Assembly (NCBI RefSeq): GCF_016735115.1
Contig: NZ_JAERQJ010000003.1
Location: 496,001 to 560,000 of the forward strand
Origin: Aquimarina mytili
GTDB lineage: Bacteria; Bacteroidota; Bacteroidia; Flavobacteriales; Flavobacteriaceae
Length of the DNA: 64,000 nt
Direction: 5' to 3'
Below, in pieces: positions 45,114 through 54,060 of this stretch. The translations under genes and the position numbers were made by a program. The notes under the pieces were generated by a model. It had not been told where the DNA came from, did no database searches, and saw only the letters and a list, made by a program, of their open reading frames with translations. How positions within the stretch are numbered: the first letter of the stretch is position 1; every line of letters begins with the position of its first letter.

Positions 45114-48100
45114 ATGAAAAATATCAATAAAATTATATATATAAGTCTTTTGTTTTGTATCGGATTAACTTGCAACCTAAACGCACAGTTTGGGGGTGGT
45201 TCCGGACTTTTATATCTCGATGGTGATCGTGATGGGTTTGGGCGATCAGACGTTTTTATTTTTGATGACGGAAGTAACCCCACTGGATATAGTGATAAAT
45301 CTGGAGATTGTAATGATTTTGATGAAGATATATATCCCGGGGCTCCAGAAATTTGCGATGGTAAGGATAACGATTGCGATGGTAGTGTGGACGAATCTCC
45401 AAAACCTTCGACTCCTTCAGCTATTTCTGTAGTAAAAAATTGTGGAAGCACAGCACTTACTCGTGGTAACCCCCCAAGTGGAATTACCTGGTACTGGCAG
45501 GGCACTGCTTCTGGCACAAGTACAGGAAATGCTGCAAAAACAGTAAACCGTACCTTGGGTAGTATCTATTACCTTAGAGGAAGAAATAATAGTACCGGAT
45601 GTTGGGGACCCGCAAGAAGTGTAAGTTATACCATTAACCAAAGACCAGCTACCCCAACAGCTACGATACAAAAAAAGTGTGGTAATACAGTTTTAACACG
45701 AGGCAATCCACCAAGTGGTATCACATGGTATTGGCAAAGCAATGTTACAGGTACTAGTACAGCTAATACTGCAGAAACAGTTACACGTTATAGTGGAACA
45801 CAATACTATTTAAGAGGAAGAAATAATAATACAGGATGTTGGGGAAATACAAAGATCATCAATTACAGTATTAACTATATTCCAGAGGTACCTTCTACTC
45901 CTTCGGTAGTCAAGAATTGTGGTAGCACCAGACTTGCTCGTAGCAATCCACCTAGTGGGATCACCTGGTACTGGCAAAGTAGTGAATCAGGAACGAGTAC
46001 ATCTAACTCAAGTGCATCCATTAACCTCAATAGTGGTAGTTTATACTACCTAAGAGCTAGAAATAATAGTTCGGGATGTTGGAGTGCTGCCCGAACGGTA
46101 AATTATAGCATCAATTATATACCTGAAGTACCTTCTGCACCAGCTGTAGCCGTTGATTGTGGGAACGCCAAACTTACGCGTAGTAATCCCCCGAGTGGAA
46201 TTACATGGTACTGGCAGAGTAGCGCGTCAGGGACCAGTACTTCAAATGCTTCAACTACTTATACTGCTACAAGTGGTAGTACGATGTACTTACGTGCAAG
46301 AAACAATAGTTCGGGATGTTGGAGTGGAGCCAGAACAGTAGGATATAATATAAACCCCCTTCCGAGTATACCAAATGGTGTAGCGGTGGCCAATAATTGT
46401 GGGAGCTCGAAGCTTACCCGTAGTAACCCACCAAGTGGTATCAGCTGGTATTGGCAAAGTAGTCCCTCAGGGACCAGTACTTCCAATTCGAATACGACCC
46501 TTACCCTTACCAGTGGTAGTGTATATTATTTAAGAGGAAGGAACAATAGTACCGGATGTTGGGGATCTGCCCGAACAGTAAATTACAGTATTGAGCCCCT
46601 TCCAGGAACACCAAGCACACCTACAGTAACCAATAATTGTGACAATACGGTTTTAACAAGAAATAATCCTCCGAGCGGGATCACCTGGTATTGGCAAAGC
46701 AGTGCTTCGGGGACTAGTATGTCAAATGCTTCGACATCTATTGCCAGAACTACTGGTAGTGTCTATTATTTAAGAGCTAGAAATAACACTACAGGATGTT
46801 GGAGTTCGTCTAGAACAGTTAACTATAGTATTAATCTTTCCCCAACAACACCTGCTGCACCTACCGTTACAAATCATTGCGGCAATACAGTTTTAACCAG
46901 AAGTAACCCACCAAGTGGTATGACCTGGTATTGGCAAAGTAGTGCTGGGGGAACCAGCGTATCCAATACTTCTGCATCGATAACAATGACCAGTGGAAGC
47001 ACATACTATCTAAGAGCCAGAGATAATGCTTCTCTATGCTGGAGTGGTGCTAGAGCCGTCAATTATAGTATTGATCAGGCACCAACATGGTATGCAGACA
47101 CCGATAATGATGGATTTGGCGATCCTAACACATCACAAAACTCATGTAACCAACCCGCAGGCTATGTGTTAGATAATAACGATCAATGCCCGAACGAATA
47201 TGGAGAAATTAGAGGATGTACCGCTACCTTACATAGTCTTTCATTGTCTTCAGCACAGAATTATGTATTTACCAGAGCATATCAAGAGCCTATGGATACT
47301 CCTGGCGGCATCCAGTTTAACAAAGATGTAATCGAAAACGTAACTTATTTTGATGGATTAGGACGACCAATGCAACAAACTGCGATCAAAGGATCACCTT
47401 ATGAAAAAGATATGGTTACGCACATTACTTATGACCCTTATGGTAGACAAACAAAAGAGTATTTGCCATTTGAATCTAATACATCCGTAGGAAGTTACAA
47501 GACCGTAAATGTAAATAATGATATCAATACGTATTATTTGAATACCTATGCACATGATTTCCCTGGGATTACAGATGCATCATTAGTAAATGCCTATTCT
47601 GAAAGCGTTCTTGAACCGTCTCCTCTAAATCGAGTTTTAGAACAGGGAGCACCGGGTACTGCATGGAAAGCCGATAAAAATTCTGATACCGATCATACTA
47701 TTAAATTTGGATGGAATACCAATACCACCAATGAAGTAGTACAATTCGAAGTTGTATTTGCAAACCCAGGAGACACTGAAGTGCCAAGCCTTGACAAAAA
47801 AGGGTTCTATGCTGCCAATCAATTATACATCACAATTACTAAAGACGAAAACTGGACAGCTGCAGATGGAAACAATCATACAACTAGAGAGTATAAAGAT
47901 AAACAGGGTCGTGTAATATTGAAACGTACATATAATCAAGGAGTAGAACATGACACCTATTATGTATATGACAAATTTGGAAATCTTACCTATGTACTCC
48001 CTCCAAAAGTAAGTGTAACCGATGGTGTCTCTGATACAGAGCTAGCCGAACTTTGTTATCAATATCATTATGATTATCGAAACCGATTGATCGAAAAGAA

Positions 48101-50624
48101 AATTCCTGGTAAAGGTTGGGAGTATATCCTATATAACAAACTGGATCAACCGGTAATGACCCAGGATGCCAACCTAAGAAAAGAAAATTCAGGAAAACCA
48201 TATGATTATTGGTTATTTACCAAATACGATGCTTTGGGTAGAGTAGCCTATACAGGTGAGATAATTAATAATAGCAACAGAAAGATCATGCAAAGCAGGG
48301 CACAATCTTCTCTATATGAGCCATACGAGCATAGAGAAACCACTCCTATTAGAGTTGCAGGTACCGATGTGTATTATAGCAAGGATGCCTATCCTACCAG
48401 TATGGAAAAGATCTATACCATCAATTATTACGACAATTACGAGTTTGATACAGCTGGGATCACAAAACCGAGTACGGTCTACGGGGTAGGCACCACAGAT
48501 CGTACCCGATCCCTGCCTACAGGTACCAAAGTAAGAGTATTGGGCACTAATAAATGGATCACCACCGTTACCTATTATAATGCAAAAGGAAGGCCAATCT
48601 ATGTAGCCAGCAAAAATGAATATCTAAATACAACCGATATCATAGAAACTAAGCTCGATTTTACGGGTAGAGTGCTACAAACCAAAACTACCCATACCAA
48701 AGGGAGTAATGCAGCTATTGTGACTATCGATACCTTTACCTATGATCATATGGGTAGATTGCTTACACAAAACCAAAAGATTAATAACCAGGCCGAAGAA
48801 CACATTGTAAGCAATACGTACGATAACTTAGGGCTATTAGAAAGTAAATCTGTAGGTGGGTTATCGAGCACAAATGGAACCCCGAGCGTAGCCGAGGGGT
48901 TACAAACCGTAGATTACACCTATAATGTGCGCGGTTGGCTAAGAGGAATCAACGATGTAAACAACCTGGGCAATGACCTCTTTGCCTTTGGGATTAATTA
49001 TAATACTACAACCGAAGACTTAATGGCAACCCCATTGTACAATGGTAATATAAGTGAAACCCTATGGAAAACGGCTAATGATAATACCAAAAGAGGGTAT
49101 GGATATCAGTATGATGCCTTAAACAGAATTACCGCAGGGGTCAGTACTGGATACCATTACAACTTGTCCTATGTGACCTATGATAAAATGGGGAATATAG
49201 AATCCCTTAAACGTCATGGATGGCAAAACAGTAGTAATTATTGGGATATGGATATCCTATCCTATACGTATGATAATGGTAACAAACTATTGAAGGTCAC
49301 TGATGCGGGTAATGATGCCTATGGATTTAAAGATGGGACCAATACCAATGATGATTTTGAATACGATGCCAATGGCAATATGATTTTGGATCGTAACAAA
49401 GGTATAAGTGAGATTACCTATAATCATCTTAACCTACCTCTAAAGGTAACCGTTAATAGTACGGCTCATACCGGAAATATTAGTTATATTTATGATGCCA
49501 CGGGAGCAAAACTCAAAAAAATCGCAACCGAAGGAAGTTCTGCAACAACGACCGAGTATGCTGGTAATTATGTATATAAGAATGGTAACCTGGAGTTCTT
49601 TAACCACCCAGAAGGGTATATTGAAAAAGAAGCCAATGGGTATCAATATGTATATCAATATAAGGATCATCTAGATAATACAAGGCTATCATACTCAGAT
49701 AAAAATAATGATGGTAGCATTACTCAAGACGAGATCATCCAGGAGAAAAACTATTATCCATTTGGCTTAACGCATAAAGGGTATAATAGTGTTCTCAGAG
49801 GTAGAAATCACATCTATGGTTTTGGTAGTAAGGAATTTACAGCAAGCCTAAATCTTAATACGTATGATTTTGGTTCTAGAAATTACATGCCAGATTTGGG
49901 AAGATGGGGAGTTATAGACCCTAAATCTGATGATATAATGCAGATTGATCTAACACCTTATAACTATAGTTGGAATAATCCAACTAATATTAATGATCCT
50001 GATGGTGAATGTCCTTGGTGTCTAGGTGCTGCTATAGGGTTTGTTGTAGAATATGGAGTACAAGTAGCAACAAATTTAGCTGGTGGTCAAGAATTAGGAG
50101 ATGCTCTTATAAATGTTAATCCAGGAAAACTTCTATTAGCCACAGTGACCGGAGCAGCTACAGGAGGTTTATCCAGCATTAAAGTAGTAGGCGGTGTTGC
50201 AAAAGTTTATAAAGCAGTTGCTGTTTCTTCAACCGCTGCTGGAGGAAATATTTTGAAACAAAGTTTAATTAACAAAAATAAAACCATAGATGCTGTAGAA
50301 ATGATGACAGATGCTGTTTTAGAAAATGTTACTTTATCTAAAGTCGAAGTTCCGAACATAAGTGATGATGTTATAAAAACTTCAGAAAAACAATTAGATA
50401 GAGCTCAAAGAGTTGCAGGAGACAACCCAAGACCTTCTCGCGCAGAAGCTGTAAAGGAAGCAAAGGATAAAGTTGAAACCCTGAAAAGCAAAAAAGAAAA
50501 TATTAAAAAGATTAATGAAGTAACTAATGAATCAAAAGACGCATTAGTTAATGAAGTAGTTAAAAATAATTTGGATGGACTACGAAAAGGGTTTGAGGAA
50601 AATAAGTTTAAAAAGAAGCTTTAA
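45114..50624 (+). CDS. Large exported RHS protein with seven Ig-like repeats and C-terminal variable tail
   Basis: 1836 aa. Signal peptide (1-25, ending NLNAQ). Residues 34-95 are a Ca-binding-like MopE segment (DGDRDGFG; CNDFDEDIYPGAPEICDG; KDNDCDGSVDE). Seven 80-residue Ig-like repeats cover about 97-657. A second Asp-rich segment (DTDNDGFGDP) precedes a DUF6443-like domain (about 705-840, FDGLGRPMQQ). YD/RHS repeats run to about 1500, and the RHS core at about 1510-1630 includes KDHLDNTRLSY, YYPFGLTHKGYN, GSRNYMPDLGRWGVIDP and NNPTNINDPDGE, the usual self-cleavage site region. The last roughly 205 residues are unlike the rest: a GA-rich hydrophobic part, then a lysine-rich helical tail. 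This is where RHS proteins carry toxin domains; none was recognised. A small two-TM gene follows after 12 bases. Confidence 0.9.
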   Translation: MKNINKIIYISLLFCIGLTCNLNAQFGGGSGLLYLDGDRDGFGRSDVFIFDDGSNPTGYSDKSGDCNDFDEDIYPGAPEICDGKDNDCDGSVDESPKPSTPSAISVVKNCGSTALTRGNPPSGITWYWQGTASGTSTGNAAKTVNRTLGSIYYLRGRNNSTGCWGPARSVSYTINQRPATPTATIQKKCGNTVLTRGNPPSGITWYWQSNVTGTSTANTAETVTRYSGTQYYLRGRNNNTGCWGNTKIINYSINYIPEVPSTPSVVKNCGSTRLARSNPPSGITWYWQSSESGTSTSNSSASINLNSGSLYYLRARNNSSGCWSAARTVNYSINYIPEVPSAPAVAVDCGNAKLTRSNPPSGITWYWQSSASGTSTSNASTTYTATSGSTMYLRARNNSSGCWSGARTVGYNINPLPSIPNGVAVANNCGSSKLTRSNPPSGISWYWQSSPSGTSTSNSNTTLTLTSGSVYYLRGRNNSTGCWGSARTVNYSIEPLPGTPSTPTVTNNCDNTVLTRNNPPSGITWYWQSSASGTSMSNASTSIARTTGSVYYLRARNNTTGCWSSSRTVNYSINLSPTTPAAPTVTNHCGNTVLTRSNPPSGMTWYWQSSAGGTSVSNTSASITMTSGSTYYLRARDNASLCWSGARAVNYSIDQAPTWYADTDNDGFGDPNTSQNSCNQPAGYVLDNNDQCPNEYGEIRGCTATLHSLSLSSAQNYVFTRAYQEPMDTPGGIQFNKDVIENVTYFDGLGRPMQQTAIKGSPYEKDMVTHITYDPYGRQTKEYLPFESNTSVGSYKTVNVNNDINTYYLNTYAHDFPGITDASLVNAYSESVLEPSPLNRVLEQGAPGTAWKADKNSDTDHTIKFGWNTNTTNEVVQFEVVFANPGDTEVPSLDKKGFYAANQLYITITKDENWTAADGNNHTTREYKDKQGRVILKRTYNQGVEHDTYYVYDKFGNLTYVLPPKVSVTDGVSDTELAELCYQYHYDYRNRLIEKKIPGKGWEYILYNKLDQPVMTQDANLRKENSGKPYDYWLFTKYDALGRVAYTGEIINNSNRKIMQSRAQSSLYEPYEHRETTPIRVAGTDVYYSKDAYPTSMEKIYTINYYDNYEFDTAGITKPSTVYGVGTTDRTRSLPTGTKVRVLGTNKWITTVTYYNAKGRPIYVASKNEYLNTTDIIETKLDFTGRVLQTKTTHTKGSNAAIVTIDTFTYDHMGRLLTQNQKINNQAEEHIVSNTYDNLGLLESKSVGGLSSTNGTPSVAEGLQTVDYTYNVRGWLRGINDVNNLGNDLFAFGINYNTTTEDLMATPLYNGNISETLWKTANDNTKRGYGYQYDALNRITAGVSTGYHYNLSYVTYDKMGNIESLKRHGWQNSSNYWDMDILSYTYDNGNKLLKVTDAGNDAYGFKDGTNTNDDFEYDANGNMILDRNKGISEITYNHLNLPLKVTVNSTAHTGNISYIYDATGAKLKKIATEGSSATTTEYAGNYVYKNGNLEFFNHPEGYIEKEANGYQYVYQYKDHLDNTRLSYSDKNNDGSITQDEIIQEKNYYPFGLTHKGYNSVLRGRNHIYGFGSKEFTASLNLNTYDFGSRNYMPDLGRWGVIDPKSDDIMQIDLTPYNYSWNNPTNINDPDGECPWCLGAAIGFVVEYGVQVATNLAGGQELGDALINVNPGKLLLATVTGAATGGLSSIKVVGGVAKVYKAVAVSSTAAGGNILKQSLINKNKTIDAVEMMTDAVLENVTLSKVEVPNISDDVIKTSEKQLDRAQRVAGDNPRPSRAEAVKEAKDKVETLKSKKENIKKINEVTNESKDALVNEVVKNNLDGLRKGFEENKFKKKL
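45402..47085 (+). repeat. Seven tandem 240-bp coding repeats (80 aa each)
   Basis: Exactly seven in-frame units of about 240 bases. Each encodes a conserved pattern: P-rich start, NCG or KCG, LTR.NPPSGITWYWQ, GTST.N, a Ser/Thr-rich strand, YYLRARNN, GCW and YSI. The two cysteines (start and GCW) are kept in all seven. The architecture matches Ig-like modules found in Bacteroidota surface proteins (CHU_C-associated type). Copies vary mainly in the Thr/Ser-rich middle. Confidence 0.9.
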
Positions 50625-50636
50625 TTTAGATATTAA

Positions 50637-51047
50637 ATGAAAAAAAATTGGTTAAATATCTTTTTGTTTTTTTCTGTCGCTTTAATGATCATAATATCCA
50701 TAATTACAATCATAAAAACATACGAAAAGAAGATAATATCAGAAAAAGGAATTGAAGTTGTCGCAGAAGTAATAACAGCACCTAATACTTGTGATAATTA
50801 CAGAAGAAGACCACCGTATAGTAAAATTAAATTTAACAATAAAATTTTCATAAAAAAAATTGAAAAGGATTATTGTCATTGGGTATCACAGAAAAAAACG
50901 GTAAAAATGCTCACTAACGAAAAGAAGAATACTTTAATATTTGTTAATGAATATGATCCAAATCAATTTGTATTTGGAGTTTTATTAATGATAATAGGTA
51001 TTGTTATATCTGTAAAAAAACTATATGATATGAGAAAGTCAAAGTAG
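50637..51047 (+). CDS. Two-helix membrane protein, candidate immunity protein
   Basis: 136 aa. Hydrophobic helices at about 7-27 and 111-128 flank a soluble domain of about 80 residues with two cysteines (TCDNYRRRPPYSKIKF and DYCHW). The layout resembles DUF3592-type proteins. It begins 12 bases after the RHS stop, the position where polymorphic-toxin loci carry an immunity gene. Immunity function is inferred from position only; no known immunity family was recognised. The region after it contains palindromes and not further toxin cassettes. Confidence 0.55.
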   Translation: MKKNWLNIFLFFSVALMIIISIITIIKTYEKKIISEKGIEVVAEVITAPNTCDNYRRRPPYSKIKFNNKIFIKKIEKDYCHWVSQKKTVKMLTNEKKNTLIFVNEYDPNQFVFGVLLMIIGIVISVKKLYDMRKSK

Positions 51048-51340
51048 CAATTATAATAGTTTATACCTGATAGCGCGGATTTGCACCTTGTATCATCCTA
51101 AAAAAAGTTTACATATTTTACACTAGCTCTGCGAAGTTTGCAACGCTCTGCGAATGTCTGTGACTTCGCAGTCTCAACAGTGAGCAATTAAGAACATAAA
51201 ACTGCAACGTGATACGAAAATGCATTGCAATTTTTTAAAAGTGTGCATTGTGCGAAGTTACAAACTTCGCAGAACGGGTTAAGAAAATAAGTAAACTAGA
51301 TAGTTCGGATTTGTAATCCGAGATTAATTAGACAAAAGAT
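51048..51340. repeat. Cluster of short palindromes (REP-like), intergenic
   Basis: About 290 bases without a gene, holding three inverted repeats: CTGCGAAGT/ACTTCGCAG (51129-51137 and 51163-51171), TGCGAAGTT-ACA-AACTTCGCA (51251-51271), and TCGGATT-TGT-AATCCGA (51305-51321), plus a related half-site GCGGATTTGCA near 51075. The first two share the CTGCGAAGTT core. This looks like a cluster of interspersed palindromic elements, similar in style to REP sequences. Mobility or function is not shown. Confidence 0.55.
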
Positions 51341-51371
51341 AAAGCCACAACTATATAAAAGTTGTGGCTTT
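51341..51371. terminator. Bidirectional terminator between RHS locus and DUF6261-like gene
   Basis: An 11-bp inverted repeat (AAAGCCACAAC at 51341-51351, GTTGTGGCTTT at 51361-51371) with a 9-base loop. It lies 27 bases after the minus-strand gene stop and 294 bases after the plus-strand immunity candidate. Confidence 0.85.
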
Positions 51372-51397
51372 TGTTTTATAGGGTATGATAATACCAG

Positions 51398-52135
51398 TTA
51401 GGCCTCTGTTGAAGTATCATCATTAGCACTATTACTGCTGCGATTCTCTATAACCTGGTTGTACTGCCCGGCCAGGATATCAATCTGGTCTAAGATAATG
51501 GCATGCCCTTTTGCAGTGCCTAGCGTGGCATGTGCTTTTATATGGGCAACGAGTGTCCTATAGGCTTCTGTAGCGTTGCTTCTAAGTTCGGCAATGTCGG
51601 CTGTGGGATTGGCTGCCGCTTGACCTACACGATCCAGGTATTTGCTTGCAAAGCTATCATTGGCATTTTTTAATTCTGCTACCCATTTGGTCAAACCAAG
51701 TTTCATGATTGCTGTTTTTAACTCGATCTCGGTTTCAAAATCTTGTACAACACTACCTAGTATTGCTGTTTCTTGTTGATAGCTCAATCGTGAAATACCA
51801 TCTCCATGAGTAGTAATGCTGGTAAGTACCGTATTGGCTGCCTCTGCCATACCCTGATCATAGTGATAGGTAAAGGCTTCACTGGCTCCTCTAATGCCAA
51901 TAATCGCTCGATCTCTACGTTCATCCAAGGCGATTATCTCTTGGGTAAGAGTGCTCCCTTGTGATTGCTGAAAAACGGTATTGATATTGTTTACTATGGG
52001 TTCTAGAGCATTTTTTTGAGAGGTGAGTTGTAATGCATCTACATCTTGTTGGTTAACAAGTTCCAATATATCCTTCATATATTGTAAAAATTCGCCATTA
52101 CGATAGCGATTCAAATAAGGTGTGTTCATACACAT
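51398..52135 (-). CDS. DUF6261-like helical protein, unknown function
   Basis: 245 aa (or 243 from a second ATG). No signal peptide or membrane helix. Almost entirely helical, with a start (YLNRYRNGEFLQYMKDILEL) that I associate with the Bacteroidota DUF6261 family; that name should be checked. Alanine-rich and more GC-rich than the surrounding genes. It has its own promoter (52199-52229) and terminator, so it is monocistronic. A block of 42-bp tandem repeats lies just upstream of its promoter. Function unknown. Confidence 0.6.
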   Translation of the reverse strand: MCMNTPYLNRYRNGEFLQYMKDILELVNQQDVDALQLTSQKNALEPIVNNINTVFQQSQGSTLTQEIIALDERRDRAIIGIRGASEAFTYHYDQGMAEAANTVLTSITTHGDGISRLSYQQETAILGSVVQDFETEIELKTAIMKLGLTKWVAELKNANDSFASKYLDRVGQAAANPTADIAELRSNATEAYRTLVAHIKAHATLGTAKGHAIILDQIDILAGQYNQVIENRSSNSANDDTSTEA

Positions 52136-52198
52136 AATTTTAAATTAAACATTGGTTTGATTTGCAATTATGCGATTGGTCGGGATCGTTAAGGTCGC

Positions 52199-52229
52199 CA
52201 AAATTAAAGATAACAGATACGATTACCAA
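52199..52229 (-). promoter_or_regulatory. Promoter of the DUF6261-like gene
   Basis: On the minus strand: TTG (52227-52229), 20 bases, then TAATTTTG (52199-52206), a full match to the Bacteroidota TTG-N19/21-TAnnTTTG pattern. Transcription would begin near 52192, about 57 bases before the start codon. This is one of the best-spaced promoters in the window. Confidence 0.6.
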
Positions 52230-52261
52230 AATTTTATGGGTTCAAATACTACGAAATACCT

Positions 52262-52454
52262 CTGCATAACGCAGGGACCTTTCCTCTCTACCATGAAACC
52301 TTCCTGCACCACGCAGGGCGTTTTCTCAATACGACGAAACGGTGCTGCATGACGCAGGGCGTTTTCGTTACTGCAACAAAACCTTGCTGCGTGACGCAGG
52401 ACGCTTTCGTTACTGCAATGAAAGCTTGCTGCATCACACAGGGCATTTTCGCAA
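52262..52454. repeat. 42-bp imperfect tandem repeats, about 4.6 copies
   Basis: Units begin at 52262, 52304, 52345, 52387 and 52429 (lengths 42, 41, 42, 42 and a partial 26). Each opens with CTGCnnnACGCAGG or a close variant, so each contains a small hairpin CTGC-N5-GCAG, followed by a less conserved part with TTTTCGTTACTGCAA and AAACCTTG. One unit is 41 bases, so the block is not coding. It lies immediately upstream of the DUF6261-like promoter. Function unknown. Confidence 0.85.
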
Positions 52455-52580
52455 TAAAAAACTACTTACAAGACATTTGAGACGATCAATAGGGAGTTAT
52501 CATGCATCCTAAAAAGGTGTATAAGAATGGTCTATAACCTTGTCTAAAGGCACTTTAGCTTTTATATATACCTGTGTCAA
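52455..52580. other. Intergenic tail after tandem repeats
   Basis: Sequence between the tandem repeats and the stop of the next minus-strand gene. No clear terminator or promoter was found. A segment ATGCATCCTAAAAAGGTG (near 52502-52519) partly resembles TATCATCCTAAAAAAAG near 51091; the match is short and may be chance. Confidence 0.35.
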
Positions 52581-53885
52581 TTATTCGCATTGAGATCGGA
52601 CCCTAATCTTGCCAGGAAATGACACTTTTAGTCGTTTGAGCCTATCGCAATCCCCCTTATTTTCGAGCATTCTAGTGGCATTATTTCTTTGATTGACTTT
52701 ATCGTTTTCTATATGTTTTTCGGCAATATCAAGGATTTTATGCTGTAGTGTTGCATCCATCTTGTCAAAATCACGGTATAACTCACTATCATAATGCCGT
52801 GGCCAATAGTTAATAAGCATAGCCCTAATTCTTCTTATGGTTTGATCGTCTTTAAAGTGTTTGGCTAAATTGTAGCCCATTTCCAATTCCCAAACTGCAA
52901 TATCTTTTTTATTTAGGAGCTTTTGTAGCTTGTCGTTCCATATTTTTTTATTCTTACTACTTATCACCTTACCCGGATCATTTTGAACCATATCTTCGTT
53001 GGCTCTTTTATGGGCATAGTTTTGGCTAAAAGCAGTTGTTGGCCAACCGGTTATAAGGTGAGCATCCAGGGTATCGATCAAAGCTCGATCCTCTGTAGCT
53101 ATGATCAAGCTCATAGCAGCAAGTTCTGTATACTGTTCAAGCCTAAAAAAGACACTATCTGCTTTAGTTATAACGCTATCTCTCCATTCTTTGGGTGGGT
53201 TTGAATCAGGGTTCACAAGACTTTCTAAACGAGAGTTAACTTCATAACACCCAGGCCAGGTCTTCAAAAGGGCTGTACGAATCAGTATTGTTCCCTCTTG
53301 CTCATCTACCGTACTCCAAAATTCAGGTTTTTCATGAAAACTGGAGCAGGCTTTCATCTCCATTTCAACAGCTTCTTTTACACTAAGCAATCTATCCCAT
53401 TGAACTTTCTGGTTGACCCCAACTTTATTTTGAATTACAGAGGTATAAAACGGTGCTCCTTTATCTAACAAATACAAAAATGTTTTATGTTCTGATGGTT
53501 CAGAATCTCTCCAAAAAGCAAGGATTGTTTTGTCTGGCGACCTCTCAAGTTTCACTGTTTGTACTATCGAATCCAACTGTGGTTTGGTAAGCATTTCGTC
53601 AAAACCATTACCGCCAGAAATCACCAAAGAACCTTCATTGGGTCTAACAAGTGTGATACTATATCCTTTACTCATGCCGACCACCGGAAAAAAAACAGGA
53701 GCATGTGGTATCCCAATAGCATCCATCCCAAAAGATCTTTCGGCTCTGGCCTTTAGCATAAAATTTTCGTTAGCCAGGGTAATATTTTTCTCAGATGTCT
53801 CTCCTACGGGAAGTGTAAACGTACATCCAGAAAACACAAATATGCCTAATAAAATAAGGTATCCATAGATTGATAAATTCTTCAT
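52581..53885 (-). CDS. Lipoprotein of unknown function
   Basis: 434 aa from ATG 53885; an earlier ATG at 53918 adds 11 residues before the signal and was not used. Lipobox FSGC (Cys21). No domain recognised. The first half seems beta-rich (SYSITLVRPNEGSLVIS-like strands); the second half is helical with many Lys, Asp and Trp residues, and could fold as helical repeats. Cysteines near the end (KGDCDRLKRL and SQCE) may pair. It lies alone between the repeat region and the susCD locus, on the same strand. Function unknown. Confidence 0.6.
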   Translation of the reverse strand: MKNLSIYGYLILLGIFVFSGCTFTLPVGETSEKNITLANENFMLKARAERSFGMDAIGIPHAPVFFPVVGMSKGYSITLVRPNEGSLVISGGNGFDEMLTKPQLDSIVQTVKLERSPDKTILAFWRDSEPSEHKTFLYLLDKGAPFYTSVIQNKVGVNQKVQWDRLLSVKEAVEMEMKACSSFHEKPEFWSTVDEQEGTILIRTALLKTWPGCYEVNSRLESLVNPDSNPPKEWRDSVITKADSVFFRLEQYTELAAMSLIIATEDRALIDTLDAHLITGWPTTAFSQNYAHKRANEDMVQNDPGKVISSKNKKIWNDKLQKLLNKKDIAVWELEMGYNLAKHFKDDQTIRRIRAMLINYWPRHYDSELYRDFDKMDATLQHKILDIAEKHIENDKVNQRNNATRMLENKGDCDRLKRLKVSFPGKIRVRSQCE

Positions 53886-54008
53886 TGGGTCCAGTTTAAT
53901 ATGTGTTAATATAATCAAATAGAAAATATCCCAGCCATTCCGTTTTTTTAAATGTATTAAAAAAACATTGAAATTTGTGAAGAAGAAATCTCACTAAATT
54001 TCTTGCAT

Positions 54009-54034
54009 AAAAAACGCCGCAAATTGCGGCGTTT
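54009..54034 (-). terminator. Terminator of the susC-susD operon
   Basis: Hairpin with stem CGCCGC/GCGGCG and loop AAATT, ending in a T run on the minus strand, 27 bases after the susD stop. Its 24-base core is identical to the efflux-operon terminator at 41408-41431. Confidence 0.9.
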
Positions 54035-54060
54035 ATTAATGTAGTACATTTAGAATGATA

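Noticed and set aside
50300..50624. Specific nuclease or deaminase toxin call for the RHS tail
   Set aside because: No catalytic motif such as HNH, NUCA, deaminase HxE/CxxC or colicin-type residues could be found in the tail.
52262..52454. Possible CRISPR array in the tandem repeat block
   Set aside because: The repeats abut with no unique spacers, drift in sequence, and no cas gene is present; it is an ordinary tandem repeat block.
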